A DNA stretch of 44,942 nucleotides, from the NCBI GenBank assembly GCA_024690865.1, contig JAILON010000160.1, forward strand, positions 1-44,942, read 5' to 3'. This stretch comes from Treponema sp. (GTDB taxonomy: Bacteria; Spirochaetota; Spirochaetia; Treponematales; Treponemataceae). A program made the position numbers and the translations under genes. Positions 1-8,650 of the stretch are shown in pieces (the first letter of the stretch is position 1; every line of letters starts with the position of its first letter). The notes below the pieces were generated by a model. That model was not told the DNA's origin. It was given only the letters and a program-made list of their open reading frames with translations, and ran no database searches.

Positions 1-705
1 CCTGCTGCCCTTCTTGGCAAAGGCAAGTTTCCCCAGCTTGAAATCCAGCCGCTTGCCCTTGGTGGAATAGTGCACATCGACATTCTTCAAGAGGAGCTTT
101 GCGGGAAGGGACGAAAAGACTTTATTTATAAACGCCTTCTGGTCCTCGCTTAGGAATTCCCCGTCGACCAGTCCGTCCACTTGGACGGCAACAGGCCCGG
201 GGGCCTGCGCCACGGGATCCTCCACGCTTCCCCCGCCGGCAGCACCGCCAGACTCCCCCTGTACCCGCACCGCAGCCTTCCGCTTGCGTTCCCTGTTTTC
301 TGCAAGGCTTTTGCGGATGGCAGCAATCTTCTCGCTGCTGAAGTCCCCTTTGACATCGCTGATGGACAAAATTGAAAAGGCATTGTCCAAATCCCTCGTC
401 AGCAGGCTCCACAGCCGGTAGCGGAATACGGCCTTCCGGGCAGTAAGGATGTCCTCTCCCGTCTGAAAATCATAGATACGAATGTTGTTTATGGTTATGC
501 CGGTGAGGATTGACGGAGAGATGGAGCCGTAGGAAAGCCCCACCCCCGTCGCTTCCGAGAATTCAGAAAGGAAACGGGCCTGAGCCTGCCGCATCCTGCT
601 GTCTATTTCCCTATATACCGGCCTAAGGAAATAGAGGCTGGCTAAAAAAATCAAGAGGAAGGAAAAAAGAGCCACAACTATCTTTATGAACCTTGACTTT
701 TCCAT
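1..705 (-). CDS. TamB/AsmA-like envelope protein, N-terminal part (cut by window edge)
   Basis: The reading frame is open from an ATG at 705-703 to the window edge, giving the first 235 residues. An N-terminal hydrophobic segment (about residues 7-26) after a short basic start looks like an uncleaved signal anchor. It is followed by a soluble region whose first part (about residues 45-85, with the pattern ATGVGLSYGSISPSILTG) resembles the start of AsmA/TamB (DUF490) proteins, which form long beta-helical bridges for lipid transport or outer-membrane assembly. A low-complexity Gly/Ala stretch follows near residues 145-160. TamB proteins are usually over 1000 residues, so most of the gene lies outside. 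It is divergent from tmk. The family call rests on topology and weak similarity; an unrelated membrane-anchored protein is possible. Start chosen because the anchor begins there; the ribosome binding site is weak. Confidence 0.6.
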   Translation of the reverse strand, partial: MEKSRFIKIVVALFSFLLIFLASLYFLRPVYREIDSRMRQAQARFLSEFSEATGVGLSYGSISPSILTGITINNIRIYDFQTGEDILTARKAVFRYRLWSLLTRDLDNAFSILSISDVKGDFSSEKIAAIRKSLAENRERKRKAAVRVQGESGGAAGGGSVEDPVAQAPGPVAVQVDGLVDGEFLSEDQKAFINKVFSSLPAKLLLKNVDVHYSTKGKRLDFKLGKLAFAKKGSR

Positions 706-800
706 GTTCCCAGTGTTTACTTATGAATACGAAAGTTGGCAGGTGCCGCTTCCATAAATAGACTACCTTACTATAAAACCATAAAAAATAGAAGGGTTTC

Positions 801-1442
801 ATGATTTTACGCAATTTTATCGTCTTCGAGGGAATAGACGGGGCCGGAACATCGACCCAGCTTGAACAGCTAAAGAAAAGGCCGGAAACGGCGCAGTTCC
901 TCTTCACGGCCGAACCCACGAAAGGAGAAACGGGCCTCTTCCTCCGCCGCATGCTCAAGGGGGACGTGAAGCTTGAAAGCTCCACGGCGGCATACCTTTT
1001 CGCAGCAGACAGGAACGAGCATATATATGGGAAACTCAATGCCACGGGCCCCGACCTTACATACGGCGTCGCAGAGGCATGCAGAAAGGGCACGACCGTC
1101 GTCTGCGACCGTTACCTCTTTTCAAGCCTGGCCTACCAAGGCGCATCATGTCCAGAAGGTCTTCCCCTGCACCTGAACGCGGGCTTCCCCCTGCCCGAAC
1201 TGCTCTTCTACTTTGACATCGACCCGGCGGAATCCCTCAGCCGCATAGGGAACAGGGAAACAAAGGAAATTTATGAGGAGGAGGGCTTCTTGCGCCAGGT
1301 TGTAGAAGGCTACACGGCGGCTATAGGAAAGCTGGCCATACAGGAACCAGCAATGAAGGTCGTCCACTTGGACGCACGAAAAGGCGTGGCAGAGCTGTCG
1401 GAAGAAATATGGGACAGCATACAGGGGCTCGGACAGCCATAA
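801..1442 (+). CDS. tmk: Thymidylate kinase
   Basis: Phosphorylates dTMP to dTDP with ATP in the cytoplasm, an essential step of dTTP supply. At 213 residues it has the normal length. Visible landmarks are the phosphate loop at residues 10-19 (EGIDGAGTST), the EPT motif at 38-40 and the DRY motif at 103-105 in CDRYLFSSLAYQG. The oddity is in the P-loop: the position normally held by Lys in GxxGxGK(S/T) is Thr here. From memory, related spirochaetal kinases share this, but I could not check. An AAGGG ribosome binding site lies just before the ATG. It is divergent from the TamB-like gene and convergent with hslU. Confidence 0.93.
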   Translation: MILRNFIVFEGIDGAGTSTQLEQLKKRPETAQFLFTAEPTKGETGLFLRRMLKGDVKLESSTAAYLFAADRNEHIYGKLNATGPDLTYGVAEACRKGTTVVCDRYLFSSLAYQGASCPEGLPLHLNAGFPLPELLFYFDIDPAESLSRIGNRETKEIYEEEGFLRQVVEGYTAAIGKLAIQEPAMKVVHLDARKGVAELSEEIWDSIQGLGQP

Positions 1443-1449
1443 GCCGCAA

Positions 1450-1495
1450 AAAGACAAAAAACGCCGAAAGGCACGGAACAAGATGCCTTCCGGCG
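1450..1495 (-). terminator. Rho-independent terminator downstream of hslU
   Basis: On the minus strand a stem of 11 paired bases (CGCCG and AAGGCA arms with one mismatch between them, 1462-1495) is followed by a T-rich run over 1450-1461. It sits between the convergent ends of tmk and hslU. A second hairpin with 13-base arms (1524-1536 and 1564-1576) lies between it and the hslU stop and pairs best on the plus strand. Confidence 0.7.
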
Positions 1496-1579
1496 AAACA
1501 GCCACGCACATCCATTGAGCAGAGGTGCTTTCAAGAGCCCGTTGCAACGAAGGCACACGGACTTCTTGAAAGCGCCCCA

Positions 1580-3142
1580 TTACAGGATATAGCGCTCCAG
1601 GTCCTGATTCTGCATTATTCCCTTCAACTTGTCGTTCACGAAGGCCTCATCTATCGTGACAGTCTCACCCTTGTGCATGTCGGCCTCGAAGCTCAGGTCC
1701 TCAAGGACGCTTTCCATGATCGTATGCAGGCGGCGCGCCCCTATGTTTTCAGCATGGGAGTTCACATCCTCGGCAATGAAAGCCATCCGGTCCACGGCCT
1801 CGTCGGTAAAATTCAACGTGACACCTTCCGTCCCCAAAAGTGCCTCATACTGCTTTATGAGGGCATTCTTTGGTTCCGTCAGGATACGCTTGAAGTCCTC
1901 TTTTTTCAGCGCGTCAAGCTCAACACGAAGGGGGAAACGCCCCTGAAGCTCCGGAATAAGGTCGCTCGGGGCCGAAACGCTGAAGGCACCCGCACCGATG
2001 AACAGGATATGGGTCGTGTTCACAACCCCCCACTTCGTGTTCACGTCGCTTCCCTCGACAATCGGAAGGATATCGCGTTGAACTCCCTCGCGGCTTACGT
2101 CCTGCCGACTGCCCTCGCCACCTTTGGTCGCAATCTTGTCTATCTCATCTATAAAGATAATACCCGACTGTTCCACGCGCTGCTTGGCCTCGTCGGCAAC
2201 CTTATCCCGATCCGTCAGGCTGTCCAGAGTCTCTTCCATTATAACATGCCTGGCCTCGCGGACGCTCATGGTCTTGCGGCGGTTCCTGCCCCCGGCCAGC
2301 ATCTCCTGAAGGCCGTTTATACTGGCTTCAAGGTCTTCCATGGACCCGGAGCCAAAGACTTCCATGCCGCTTATCCTGGGCTGCTGGTGGACAGTCACGT
2401 CTATCATGCGGTCTTCGAGCTTGCCGTCGCGGAGCATCTGGCGAAACTTTTCCCGCGTGAGCGACATTTCGCCATCGGGAGCAGCACTTCCCCCTGAAGA
2501 AGCCGCCCCCTGCTCGGCATCCGGCTGGGATGCATCCTCAGAGGAAAGCTCCGCCCCCTTCTTAGGTACGTTTATCTGTATTATCCCGCCAGAAACAGGA
2601 CTTTCCTTGCTCGAAAAAAGGTTGCTCAGTATGTGGACGTCGCCCTTCTTCTTGCCCGCATCCCCTTCGTCCTTCTTGGATGCGCTGCCAGGCAGCAGTA
2701 AGTCCAGAAGCCTGTCCTCAACCAAAGGACCGGCCTTTTCCTTCAGGGTCTCCTGCATTTCGGCCTTGACCATGTTGTAGCCTACGGCCATCAAGTCGCG
2801 TATCATGCTTTCCACGTCACGCCCCACATAGCCGACCTCGGTGTACTTGGTCGCCTCTATCTTCAGGAAGGGGGCGCCACAGAGCTTGGCAAGGCGACGG
2901 GCAATCTCCGTTTTTCCAACCCCCGTCGGTCCAATCATCAGGATATTCTTGGGGGCAACCTCCTCGCGTATCTCTTCGGGAAGCTTTATCCGCCGCTGCC
3001 TATTGCGCAGGGCCACGGCGACAAAGCGCTTTGCCTTGTTCTGTCCTATTATATAGTTGTCAAGCCGCTTCACTATTTCCGACGGGGTAAGGCCGTCCGG
3101 GGCATCCAGCCCCTCCTTCTTTTCCATGATCTCCTGCTCCAA
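1580..3142 (-). CDS. hslU: ATP-dependent protease ATPase subunit HslU
   Basis: AAA+ unfoldase that forms a hexamer, threads substrates into the HslV peptidase and inserts its C-terminal tail between HslV subunits. Walker A is at residues 71-78 (GPTGVGKT), the pore loop GYVG at 104-107 and Walker B around 327-334 (GIIFIDEI). The protein ends LERYIL, like the HslV-activating tails of the family. At 520 residues it is about 75 longer than typical HslU. The excess sits in the I-domain (about residues 150-230) as charged and Ala/Gly/Ser-rich sequence. The start is a TTG with a strong GAGGAGG six bases upstream; an ATG five codons later is the alternative. It lies 30 bases after hslV and is surely cotranscribed with it. 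Confidence 0.95.
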   Translation of the reverse strand: MEQEIMEKKEGLDAPDGLTPSEIVKRLDNYIIGQNKAKRFVAVALRNRQRRIKLPEEIREEVAPKNILMIGPTGVGKTEIARRLAKLCGAPFLKIEATKYTEVGYVGRDVESMIRDLMAVGYNMVKAEMQETLKEKAGPLVEDRLLDLLLPGSASKKDEGDAGKKKGDVHILSNLFSSKESPVSGGIIQINVPKKGAELSSEDASQPDAEQGAASSGGSAAPDGEMSLTREKFRQMLRDGKLEDRMIDVTVHQQPRISGMEVFGSGSMEDLEASINGLQEMLAGGRNRRKTMSVREARHVIMEETLDSLTDRDKVADEAKQRVEQSGIIFIDEIDKIATKGGEGSRQDVSREGVQRDILPIVEGSDVNTKWGVVNTTHILFIGAGAFSVSAPSDLIPELQGRFPLRVELDALKKEDFKRILTEPKNALIKQYEALLGTEGVTLNFTDEAVDRMAFIAEDVNSHAENIGARRLHTIMESVLEDLSFEADMHKGETVTIDEAFVNDKLKGIMQNQDLERYIL

Positions 3143-3172
3143 AGCAAACCTCCTCTATCCTTATGGCCTGGG

Positions 3173-3724
3173 CTACTCCAGGGCCTCCACCGTAATGTTC
3201 TCATTCGTGTACACGCATATCTTCCCGGCAATTCCAACGGACCGCAAGGCAATCTCCTTGGCCGACAGGTCGCTCGTCTCCATATAGGCCAAAGCGGCGG
3301 CATAGGCGTAGTTGCCGCCAGAACCTATCGCAATGACGTCATTCTCCGGCTCTATCACATTACCGTCTCCAGAAACCAGGAGGATCTTGCTCTTGTCCGC
3401 AACAAGCAGCATTGCCTCCAGTTTGCTCATGGACCGTTCCGTCCTCCACAGCTTTGCAAGCTCCACTGCCGACCTTGTCAAGTCGCCATTGTACTCCTTC
3501 AGCTTTTCCTCGAACTTATCAAAGAGGGTAAAGGCATCAGCGACGGAACCGGCAAAGCCCGTCAGGACCTTCCCATCATATATCCTGCGCACCTTGCGGG
3601 CATTTCCCTTTACCACCGTGTTTCCTGCCGTAACCTGTCCGTCACCAGCCATCGCCACGGCCCCGCCACGCTTTACGGCTATGACGGTCGTGCTGCGTAT
3701 CCTCGTTTCGTTATCCTTTCCCAT
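3173..3724 (-). CDS. hslV: ATP-dependent protease proteolytic subunit HslV
   Basis: Proteasome-beta-like N-terminal threonine peptidase that forms a two-ring dodecamer with HslU caps. It has 183 residues. The sequence RSTTVIAV aligns with the mature start TTIVSV of E. coli HslV, so Thr12 should become the catalytic N-terminal residue after removal of an 11-residue leader. Other conserved blocks are [19 protein letters not shown] and IGSGGNYA. E. coli HslV loses only its Met, so the longer propeptide is a mild peculiarity of this lineage. An AGGAG ribosome binding site precedes the ATG. It follows xerC with a hairpin between them and precedes hslU. Confidence 0.95.
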   Translation of the reverse strand: MGKDNETRIRSTTVIAVKRGGAVAMAGDGQVTAGNTVVKGNARKVRRIYDGKVLTGFAGSVADAFTLFDKFEEKLKEYNGDLTRSAVELAKLWRTERSMSKLEAMLLVADKSKILLVSGDGNVIEPENDVIAIGSGGNYAYAAALAYMETSDLSAKEIALRSVGIAGKICVYTNENITVEALE

Positions 3725-3749
3725 ACACCACTCCTAAACTGTAGATGCA

Positions 3750-3779
3750 GTTTCAAAAGTCCAGACGGACTTTTGAAAC
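3750..3779. repeat. Perfect 13-bp inverted repeat between xerC and hslV
   Basis: Arms GTTTCAAAAGTCC (3750-3762) and GGACTTTTGAAAC (3767-3779) are perfectly complementary around a 4-base loop. No T-run follows on either strand, so it is not a classical terminator. It could slow read-through or stabilise RNA upstream of hslV. Related words (TTTCAAGAAGTCCGT near 1576-1562, minus; a GGACTTTTTG stretch near 17335-17350, minus) occur at other gene borders in the window. Confidence 0.5.
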
Positions 3780-3794
3780 AACCCCTGCACTATC

Positions 3795-4721
3795 TCAATC
3801 CTGTTTCCCACTATGGGGAAAGGCCTGGTCATAGACTTCCCGCAGCCTTTCCGCCGAAACATGGGTATACCTCTGCGTCGCGTTTATACTGGAATGTCCC
3901 AACATTGCCTGGACCTCCCGTACGTCCGCCCCGTTCAAAAGCATCGCCGTCGCAAACGTGTGTCGGAACGAGTGCGGCGTCATGGGCTTGTTGGTCCCCC
4001 ATACCCCGCTGTATTCCCGGACGATCAGCTCTATGCCGGCGGCAGACAGCGCAGTCCCCCGCTGGTTCAGAAAAAGCTCCGCGACAAAAGACGCACCTTC
4101 CCGCAAGGAAGCAGGGAAGCGCTTTTTCCGCTCCTCCAAGTACTGCTCCAACGCGCCCCTGGCATCCTGCTCGAAAAACACATAGCGTTCTTTGCTCCCC
4201 TTGCCCATCACGACCGCACTGGCATAGCCCTCCGTGAAGTCGGACAGGCGGAGGGAGGCAATCTCGCTGACACGGCAACCTGACGAATACAGCATCTCAA
4301 AAAGGGCCTTGTCCCGTGCCGGCCACAGGAGCTTCTTCCTATCAGGCTCAGAGCAGAGGGCATCAACTTCGGCCTGAGTCATAAAACGGGGCAACACCTT
4401 CGGCTTCTTCAAGGCCTTTAGCTCCAATGCGACGTTTTCCTGAATATACTGGTTTTTCCGACAATATGCAAACAGGCCCCGCACGGCAGCTATGAAACGG
4501 TTTATGGAGGCCACGCTGTAGCCGCGGCTGCTCATCCCGCCCACCAGGCTGCGCAACTGGCCAAGGTCTACCGACGCGATGTCCACATCCCGCCCCGGCT
4601 CCCCGTCAAAATGCTTGAAGTCCTCGGCATATCCCTTCACAGTGTGGGAAGACCGCCCCTTCACATGCTCTAGGTACAGGAGGTATTCGTCAATGCAGTC
4701 CCCCAAGCTCCTTGCGTCCAT
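3795..4721 (-). CDS. xerC: Tyrosine recombinase XerC-like
   Basis: Site-specific tyrosine recombinase of the kind that resolves chromosome dimers at dif together with a partner. From the ATG at 4721 it has 308 residues: an N-terminal SAM-like core-binding domain (about 1-100) and a catalytic domain with the full set Arg150, Lys174, His250, Arg253, His276 and nucleophile Tyr285 (GHSSINATQRYTHVS). A GTG at 4757 inside topA would add 12 residues; I prefer the ATG seven bases after the topA stop because family members start near it. The second Xer protein at 8640-9632 is the likely partner. Which is XerC and which XerD is inferred only from general similarity. Confidence 0.88.
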   Translation of the reverse strand: MDARSLGDCIDEYLLYLEHVKGRSSHTVKGYAEDFKHFDGEPGRDVDIASVDLGQLRSLVGGMSSRGYSVASINRFIAAVRGLFAYCRKNQYIQENVALELKALKKPKVLPRFMTQAEVDALCSEPDRKKLLWPARDKALFEMLYSSGCRVSEIASLRLSDFTEGYASAVVMGKGSKERYVFFEQDARGALEQYLEERKKRFPASLREGASFVAELFLNQRGTALSAAGIELIVREYSGVWGTNKPMTPHSFRHTFATAMLLNGADVREVQAMLGHSSINATQRYTHVSAERLREVYDQAFPHSGKQD

Positions 4722-4728
4722 GCCGGAA

Positions 4729-6912
4729 CTAGGCCTGCCCACCTTCAACAATCTCACTGTCCATTGGATCAGGAACAGGCTCCGTCCCTTCTGGAGAATG
4801 CAGGTAGTCGCATGCAGGATTTATGCAGCTCTTGTAGCTGCCGTTCTTCTTGTCATACTTTTCAACCATAAACCAGCCGCATTTGGGGCAAACGGCATTT
4901 ATCGGCTTGAAATGGGACAGGAAAGAGCACTTGGGATAGTTGGTGCAGCCGTAAAATTCCTTGCCCCTCCCCTTCGTCTTCCGTGCGACTATATTCCCAT
5001 CGCAACCTTCAACCGGACACTTCGCCAGGGGAATGCTCTTCGTGTTCCGGCACTCCGGGAAACCTGAACAGGCCAAGAAATAGCCAAAACGTCCCAACTT
5101 CTTCACCATCGGCCTTCCGCACTTCTCGCACAGCTCGTCCGTCTTTTCGTCAAGGACCCCCTTCATGCTTTCCTGGGTGTCCATGACGCTGTCAACCCGT
5201 TCCTTAAAGGGCTTGTAAAAGTCGCCTATCATGGAATTCCAGACGAGCTCGTTCTTTTCGACCTTGTCCAAGTCGGTTTCGACCTCAGAGGTGAACTGTT
5301 CGTTTATAAGCTTTGGAAAGGCTTCCACCAAAATCCGGCATATTATCCGCCCCAGCTGGGTCGGAACCAGCTGCTTGTTGTTGCGGGTCACATAATAGCG
5401 GTCCAACAGAACCGAAATAATCGGAGCATAGGTGGAAGGACGGCCTATCCCCTTCTCCTCAAGGGTCTTTACGATAGAAGCGTCCGTGTAGCGGGTAGGA
5501 CCGGAAGTAAAATGCTGCTCTGGATAGAATTTATTTGCAGAAATCTTTTCTCCCACCACTAGGGAAGGAAGCTTTCCACTGCTGTCCTCCTTGGAGGACA
5601 AGGTCTTTATGACGTTGTAAAACCCCTTATAGCTCAGCTTGCTCGCACTGGCATGGAAAATGGCATTTCCAGCCTCTATGTCGACAGCAGTCGTCACCGT
5701 CTTGGCATTCTTCATCTGGCTGGAAACAAAGCGTTCCCAGATAATCGAATACAGGCGGAGCTGATCCCGAGACAGGTAGTCCTTCACGTACTCTGGAGTA
5801 TACTTGACGTAAGTCGGGCGGATTCCCTCGTGGGCATCCTGCGCCCCCTTGCCGACCGAGTACTCAATCTGCGATTCCGGCAAATCATCGGGATAGTTCT
5901 TGGACAGCCAGTCCCGCACCTCGTCAAGGGCCGTCTGGGAGATACGAACGGAATCGGTCCTCATGTAGGTTATAAGTCCCACACGGCTGGAACCTATCTG
6001 TATGCCCTCATAGAGCTGCTGGGCTATCTGCATGGTCTTGCGGGACGTAAATCCCAGCCTGTTTGCCGAAGCCTGCTGCAGCTTGGACGTGGTGAAGGGC
6101 GGCTTGGGACGGACCGTCTTCTCGCTTTCCTTTATATCCTTTACGACGCACTCGGAAGAACCGATGACAGCAACAATCGCCTGGACATCGGCCTCCTTCT
6201 TCAAATCCGGCTTCTTCCCAGCATACTGGGTCAACTCCGCACTGAATTTGACCTTTCCCTTGGCAAAATCCGCCTCCAACGTCCAATACTCTTCAGGAAT
6301 GAAGTCCTCGACCTCCTTCTCACGGTCGCAGATGAGGCGGAGAGCCACCGACTGGACACGGCCCGCACTCAGGCCATTCTTAACCTTCTTCCACAAAAGG
6401 GGACTCAGGTTGTAGCCTACCAGCCGATCCAGCACGCGCCGGGCCTTCTGGGCATTCACCTTGCCTTCGTCTATCTCCCGAGGATGCTTGATGGCCTCCT
6501 TTATGGCAACAGGCGTAATTTCATTGAATGTAATCCGATTTATGGACGCCGACGTTTTGTCCTTGAGCGCCTTGTGAAGATGCCAAGAAATGGCCTCCCC
6601 CTCGCGGTCGTTATCAGATGCAAGCAGGACGGCATCGCTGACCTTGGCATCCCTTTGAAGTTCCTGCAGGAGCTTGGCCCTTCCCCGAACAGTGATGTAT
6701 TCAGGCTGAAACCCATCCTCGACATTTATGGCCAAACGGCTCTTGGGCAAGTCTATAAGGTGCCCCATGGAAGCCTTCACCGTATAGCCAGCCCCAAGAT
6801 AATGCTCTATAGTTTTGGCTTTGGCAGGGGACTCCACTATCACAAGGATCCTTTTCTTCGTCCTGCCGACAACCTTCTTCGCGCCACTCTTTTTCTTTTC
6901 AGAAACAGGCAT
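4729..6912 (-). CDS. topA: DNA topoisomerase I
   Basis: Type IA topoisomerase that relaxes negative supercoils through a 5'-phosphotyrosine intermediate. The TOPRIM domain starts near residue 20, with Glu27 (VIVESPAKA) and the acidic motif SDNDREGE (Asp100, Asp102, Glu104). The active-site Tyr316 lies in GLITYMRTDS. Three C-terminal zinc-ribbon units follow, marked by CEKCGRP, CPVEGCDG and CPKCGWF. At 727 residues it is somewhat shorter than E. coli TopA, mainly in the tail. A short Lys-rich extension precedes the TOPRIM domain. It follows dprA by 11 bases and leads into xerC, so it belongs to the long minus-strand operon. Confidence 0.96.
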   Translation of the reverse strand: MPVSEKKKSGAKKVVGRTKKRILVIVESPAKAKTIEHYLGAGYTVKASMGHLIDLPKSRLAINVEDGFQPEYITVRGRAKLLQELQRDAKVSDAVLLASDNDREGEAISWHLHKALKDKTSASINRITFNEITPVAIKEAIKHPREIDEGKVNAQKARRVLDRLVGYNLSPLLWKKVKNGLSAGRVQSVALRLICDREKEVEDFIPEEYWTLEADFAKGKVKFSAELTQYAGKKPDLKKEADVQAIVAVIGSSECVVKDIKESEKTVRPKPPFTTSKLQQASANRLGFTSRKTMQIAQQLYEGIQIGSSRVGLITYMRTDSVRISQTALDEVRDWLSKNYPDDLPESQIEYSVGKGAQDAHEGIRPTYVKYTPEYVKDYLSRDQLRLYSIIWERFVSSQMKNAKTVTTAVDIEAGNAIFHASASKLSYKGFYNVIKTLSSKEDSSGKLPSLVVGEKISANKFYPEQHFTSGPTRYTDASIVKTLEEKGIGRPSTYAPIISVLLDRYYVTRNNKQLVPTQLGRIICRILVEAFPKLINEQFTSEVETDLDKVEKNELVWNSMIGDFYKPFKERVDSVMDTQESMKGVLDEKTDELCEKCGRPMVKKLGRFGYFLACSGFPECRNTKSIPLAKCPVEGCDGNIVARKTKGRGKEFYGCTNYPKCSFLSHFKPINAVCPKCGWFMVEKYDKKNGSYKSCINPACDYLHSPEGTEPVPDPMDSEIVEGGQA

Positions 6913-6923
6913 GAGTCACCACC

Positions 6924-7904
6924 TTATTCCCAGAGGGCAAGCTGCCCCCCGGTCAGCACGGCATGTGCTCCAGGGGCATCCCTCAAGGCCTTTGTATATT
7001 CACCGTAACAAGAAATTACAGGTGCCCCGGAATCAATGTACGAAGCACAGCTGCGCACCGGCTTCCCGGAGTTCGAGGACTTCAATTTTTCAAGGGTCCT
7101 CGCTTCTATAGTTTGCGCCTCCGCACAGAAGGCGCAGGCATGGAACATCACGTCCCGGTCATAGTCCACGGCAAACTCAGCCGTTATCAAGGCACCGCTG
7201 CCAGACGGGGCCTGCATGACGACGGTCGCAGGCGACAGAGCCGCTATAAGGCGGTTCCGCTGGACAAAACGCCAGTTGACGGCAGGACAGCCTGGTATAT
7301 ATTCGCTTATGACGGCCCCGCCAGTCCGTATCGTCTGGGAAACCATCGCCTTATGCCCAGCCGGGACAATTATATCTATACCACAGGGAAGGACACAGGC
7401 CGTAGCCCCCTCCTTCCCAGATGAAAGCGCTCCCCGGTGGGCAAAACCGTCTATGCCATTGGCATTGCCACTGACAACCGTCAGTCCGTCAGCCGCAGCC
7501 TCCCTGGCAAAATCCATCGTGGCAGAGGCGGCATCCCGGCAGGGCCGCCTGGTACCCACAACGGACACGCACTCCTTTAGAAGGCAACGGATATCCCCCC
7601 TGTAATAAAGGCTATACGGAGGATTCACGATTTCCTTAAGCAGAGGGGGATAGTCATCCTGCCCATAGAGGACAGAAGAAATTCCCTGGCCCTCCGCAAT
7701 AGACAGGGCAAGCCTGGACTGCCTCATCAGCTCATTTCCATTCCACGCAATCCTCTTGCCAAGCGGACGCTTTATAAGGAAGGAAATATCTTCTATAGAC
7801 AGTACAGCAAGTCGCTCAATCCTGTCAATATTCTTCCTTAAAAGAATTTTTTCCTTCAATGTGAGGAAATAGAGGGAAGAGAGGGCTATATCTATCAGTT
7901 CCAC
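6924..7904 (-). CDS. dprA: DNA processing protein DprA (Smf)
   Basis: DprA binds single-stranded DNA and loads RecA in natural transformation; it is widespread also in bacteria not known to be competent. The Rossmann-like core is evident from SVVGTRRPC, VVSGNANGIDGFAHRGAL, CVLPCGIDI and FVQRNRLIAALSPATVV. An N-terminal helical region of about 95 residues precedes it. The protein has 326 residues, and the last 70 or so are not clearly a DprA winged helix. The start is GTG without a good ribosome binding site, 14 bases after the TPR lipoprotein stop, so translational coupling is likely. Confidence 0.92.
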   Translation of the reverse strand: MELIDIALSSLYFLTLKEKILLRKNIDRIERLAVLSIEDISFLIKRPLGKRIAWNGNELMRQSRLALSIAEGQGISSVLYGQDDYPPLLKEIVNPPYSLYYRGDIRCLLKECVSVVGTRRPCRDAASATMDFAREAAADGLTVVSGNANGIDGFAHRGALSSGKEGATACVLPCGIDIIVPAGHKAMVSQTIRTGGAVISEYIPGCPAVNWRFVQRNRLIAALSPATVVMQAPSGSGALITAEFAVDYDRDVMFHACAFCAEAQTIEARTLEKLKSSNSGKPVRSCASYIDSGAPVISCYGEYTKALRDAPGAHAVLTGGQLALWE

Positions 7905-7918
7905 ACTTTTACACGCAG

Positions 7919-8650
7919 TTATTTTGCATATTGGGCGTCAAGAACAATCTTCTTGTTGGCCTTGGCCTCCGCGGTCTTCTCGGCATTGGGAGCCAGCCCT
8001 ATTATACGGTCATAGAGGACAACAGCCTTGTCAAACTGGTAGGTTTGATAATAGGCACGGGCCAACACAAACATTGCGTCGGTATCCCTTTTCTGGGTGT
8101 CCAGAAAGCGCTCCAGATAGGGAATGGCATCGGACGGCTGGTCAAGCATGAAAACATAAAGAACACCAAGTCCGTACATGGCGCGGTAATACTTGGGATC
8201 TATCGCCAATGCCTGGAGGTAGGAGGATTCGGCAAGCTTCAAGTAATTCATCCGTTCGGCAGTCTCCAAGGCTCCTGTTGCCTCAAAGTCCAACTCGCTG
8301 TTGGCTATATAGCCTGCACAGATGGCGATATAATAGTAGAGTTGCGAATTGTCGGGATAATACAGAAGCGCCTTTCGGAACGCCTCGTATGCCTTGCGGT
8401 ACATTCTTTCGTCAAGGTAGCGGGTTCCCAAAATCTTGTACCACATGCCGGACTGGGCCTCCGTCAACACCAGATCCATCGCCCGAGCATCGTACTTCCG
8501 TAGGGCTTCCTCCAACTCCTCCTTGGTAGTCGGATTGGAAACGCCCTCTTCAAGCTTCTGCATCCGCTTCACACTGTTGTAGGAAGGCGAGCAGGAGGCA
8601 AACAGTACGACGGCCATGCAGACCGCACCAAACAAAGCGTCAATCTTCAT
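7919..8650 (-). CDS. TPR-repeat lipoprotein
   Basis: The start at 8650 (243 residues) has GGAGG six bases upstream; an ATG two codons earlier leaves no spacing. The first 19 residues form a lipoprotein signal peptide ending VVLFAS before Cys20, which fits the relaxed spirochaetal lipobox. The mature part is mostly helical with recognisable tetratricopeptide units, for example MYRKAYEAFRKALLYYPDN, YLQALAIDPKYYRAMYGLG and KAVVLYDRIIGLAPNA. TPR proteins are protein-binding scaffolds; this one should be tethered to a membrane, probably in the periplasm. Its position between a Xer recombinase and dprA inside the division operon does not by itself reveal a partner. Confidence 0.85.
   Translation of the reverse strand: MKIDALFGAVCMAVVLFASCSPSYNSVKRMQKLEEGVSNPTTKEELEEALRKYDARAMDLVLTEAQSGMWYKILGTRYLDERMYRKAYEAFRKALLYYPDNSQLYYYIAICAGYIANSELDFEATGALETAERMNYLKLAESSYLQALAIDPKYYRAMYGLGVLYVFMLDQPSDAIPYLERFLDTQKRDTDAMFVLARAYYQTYQFDKAVVLYDRIIGLAPNAEKTAEAKANKKIVLDAQYAK

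Noticed and set aside
5653..7008. 451-codon plus-strand open frame
   Set aside because: Antisense to topA, whose TOPRIM, active-site Tyr and zinc motifs prove the minus strand to be coding.
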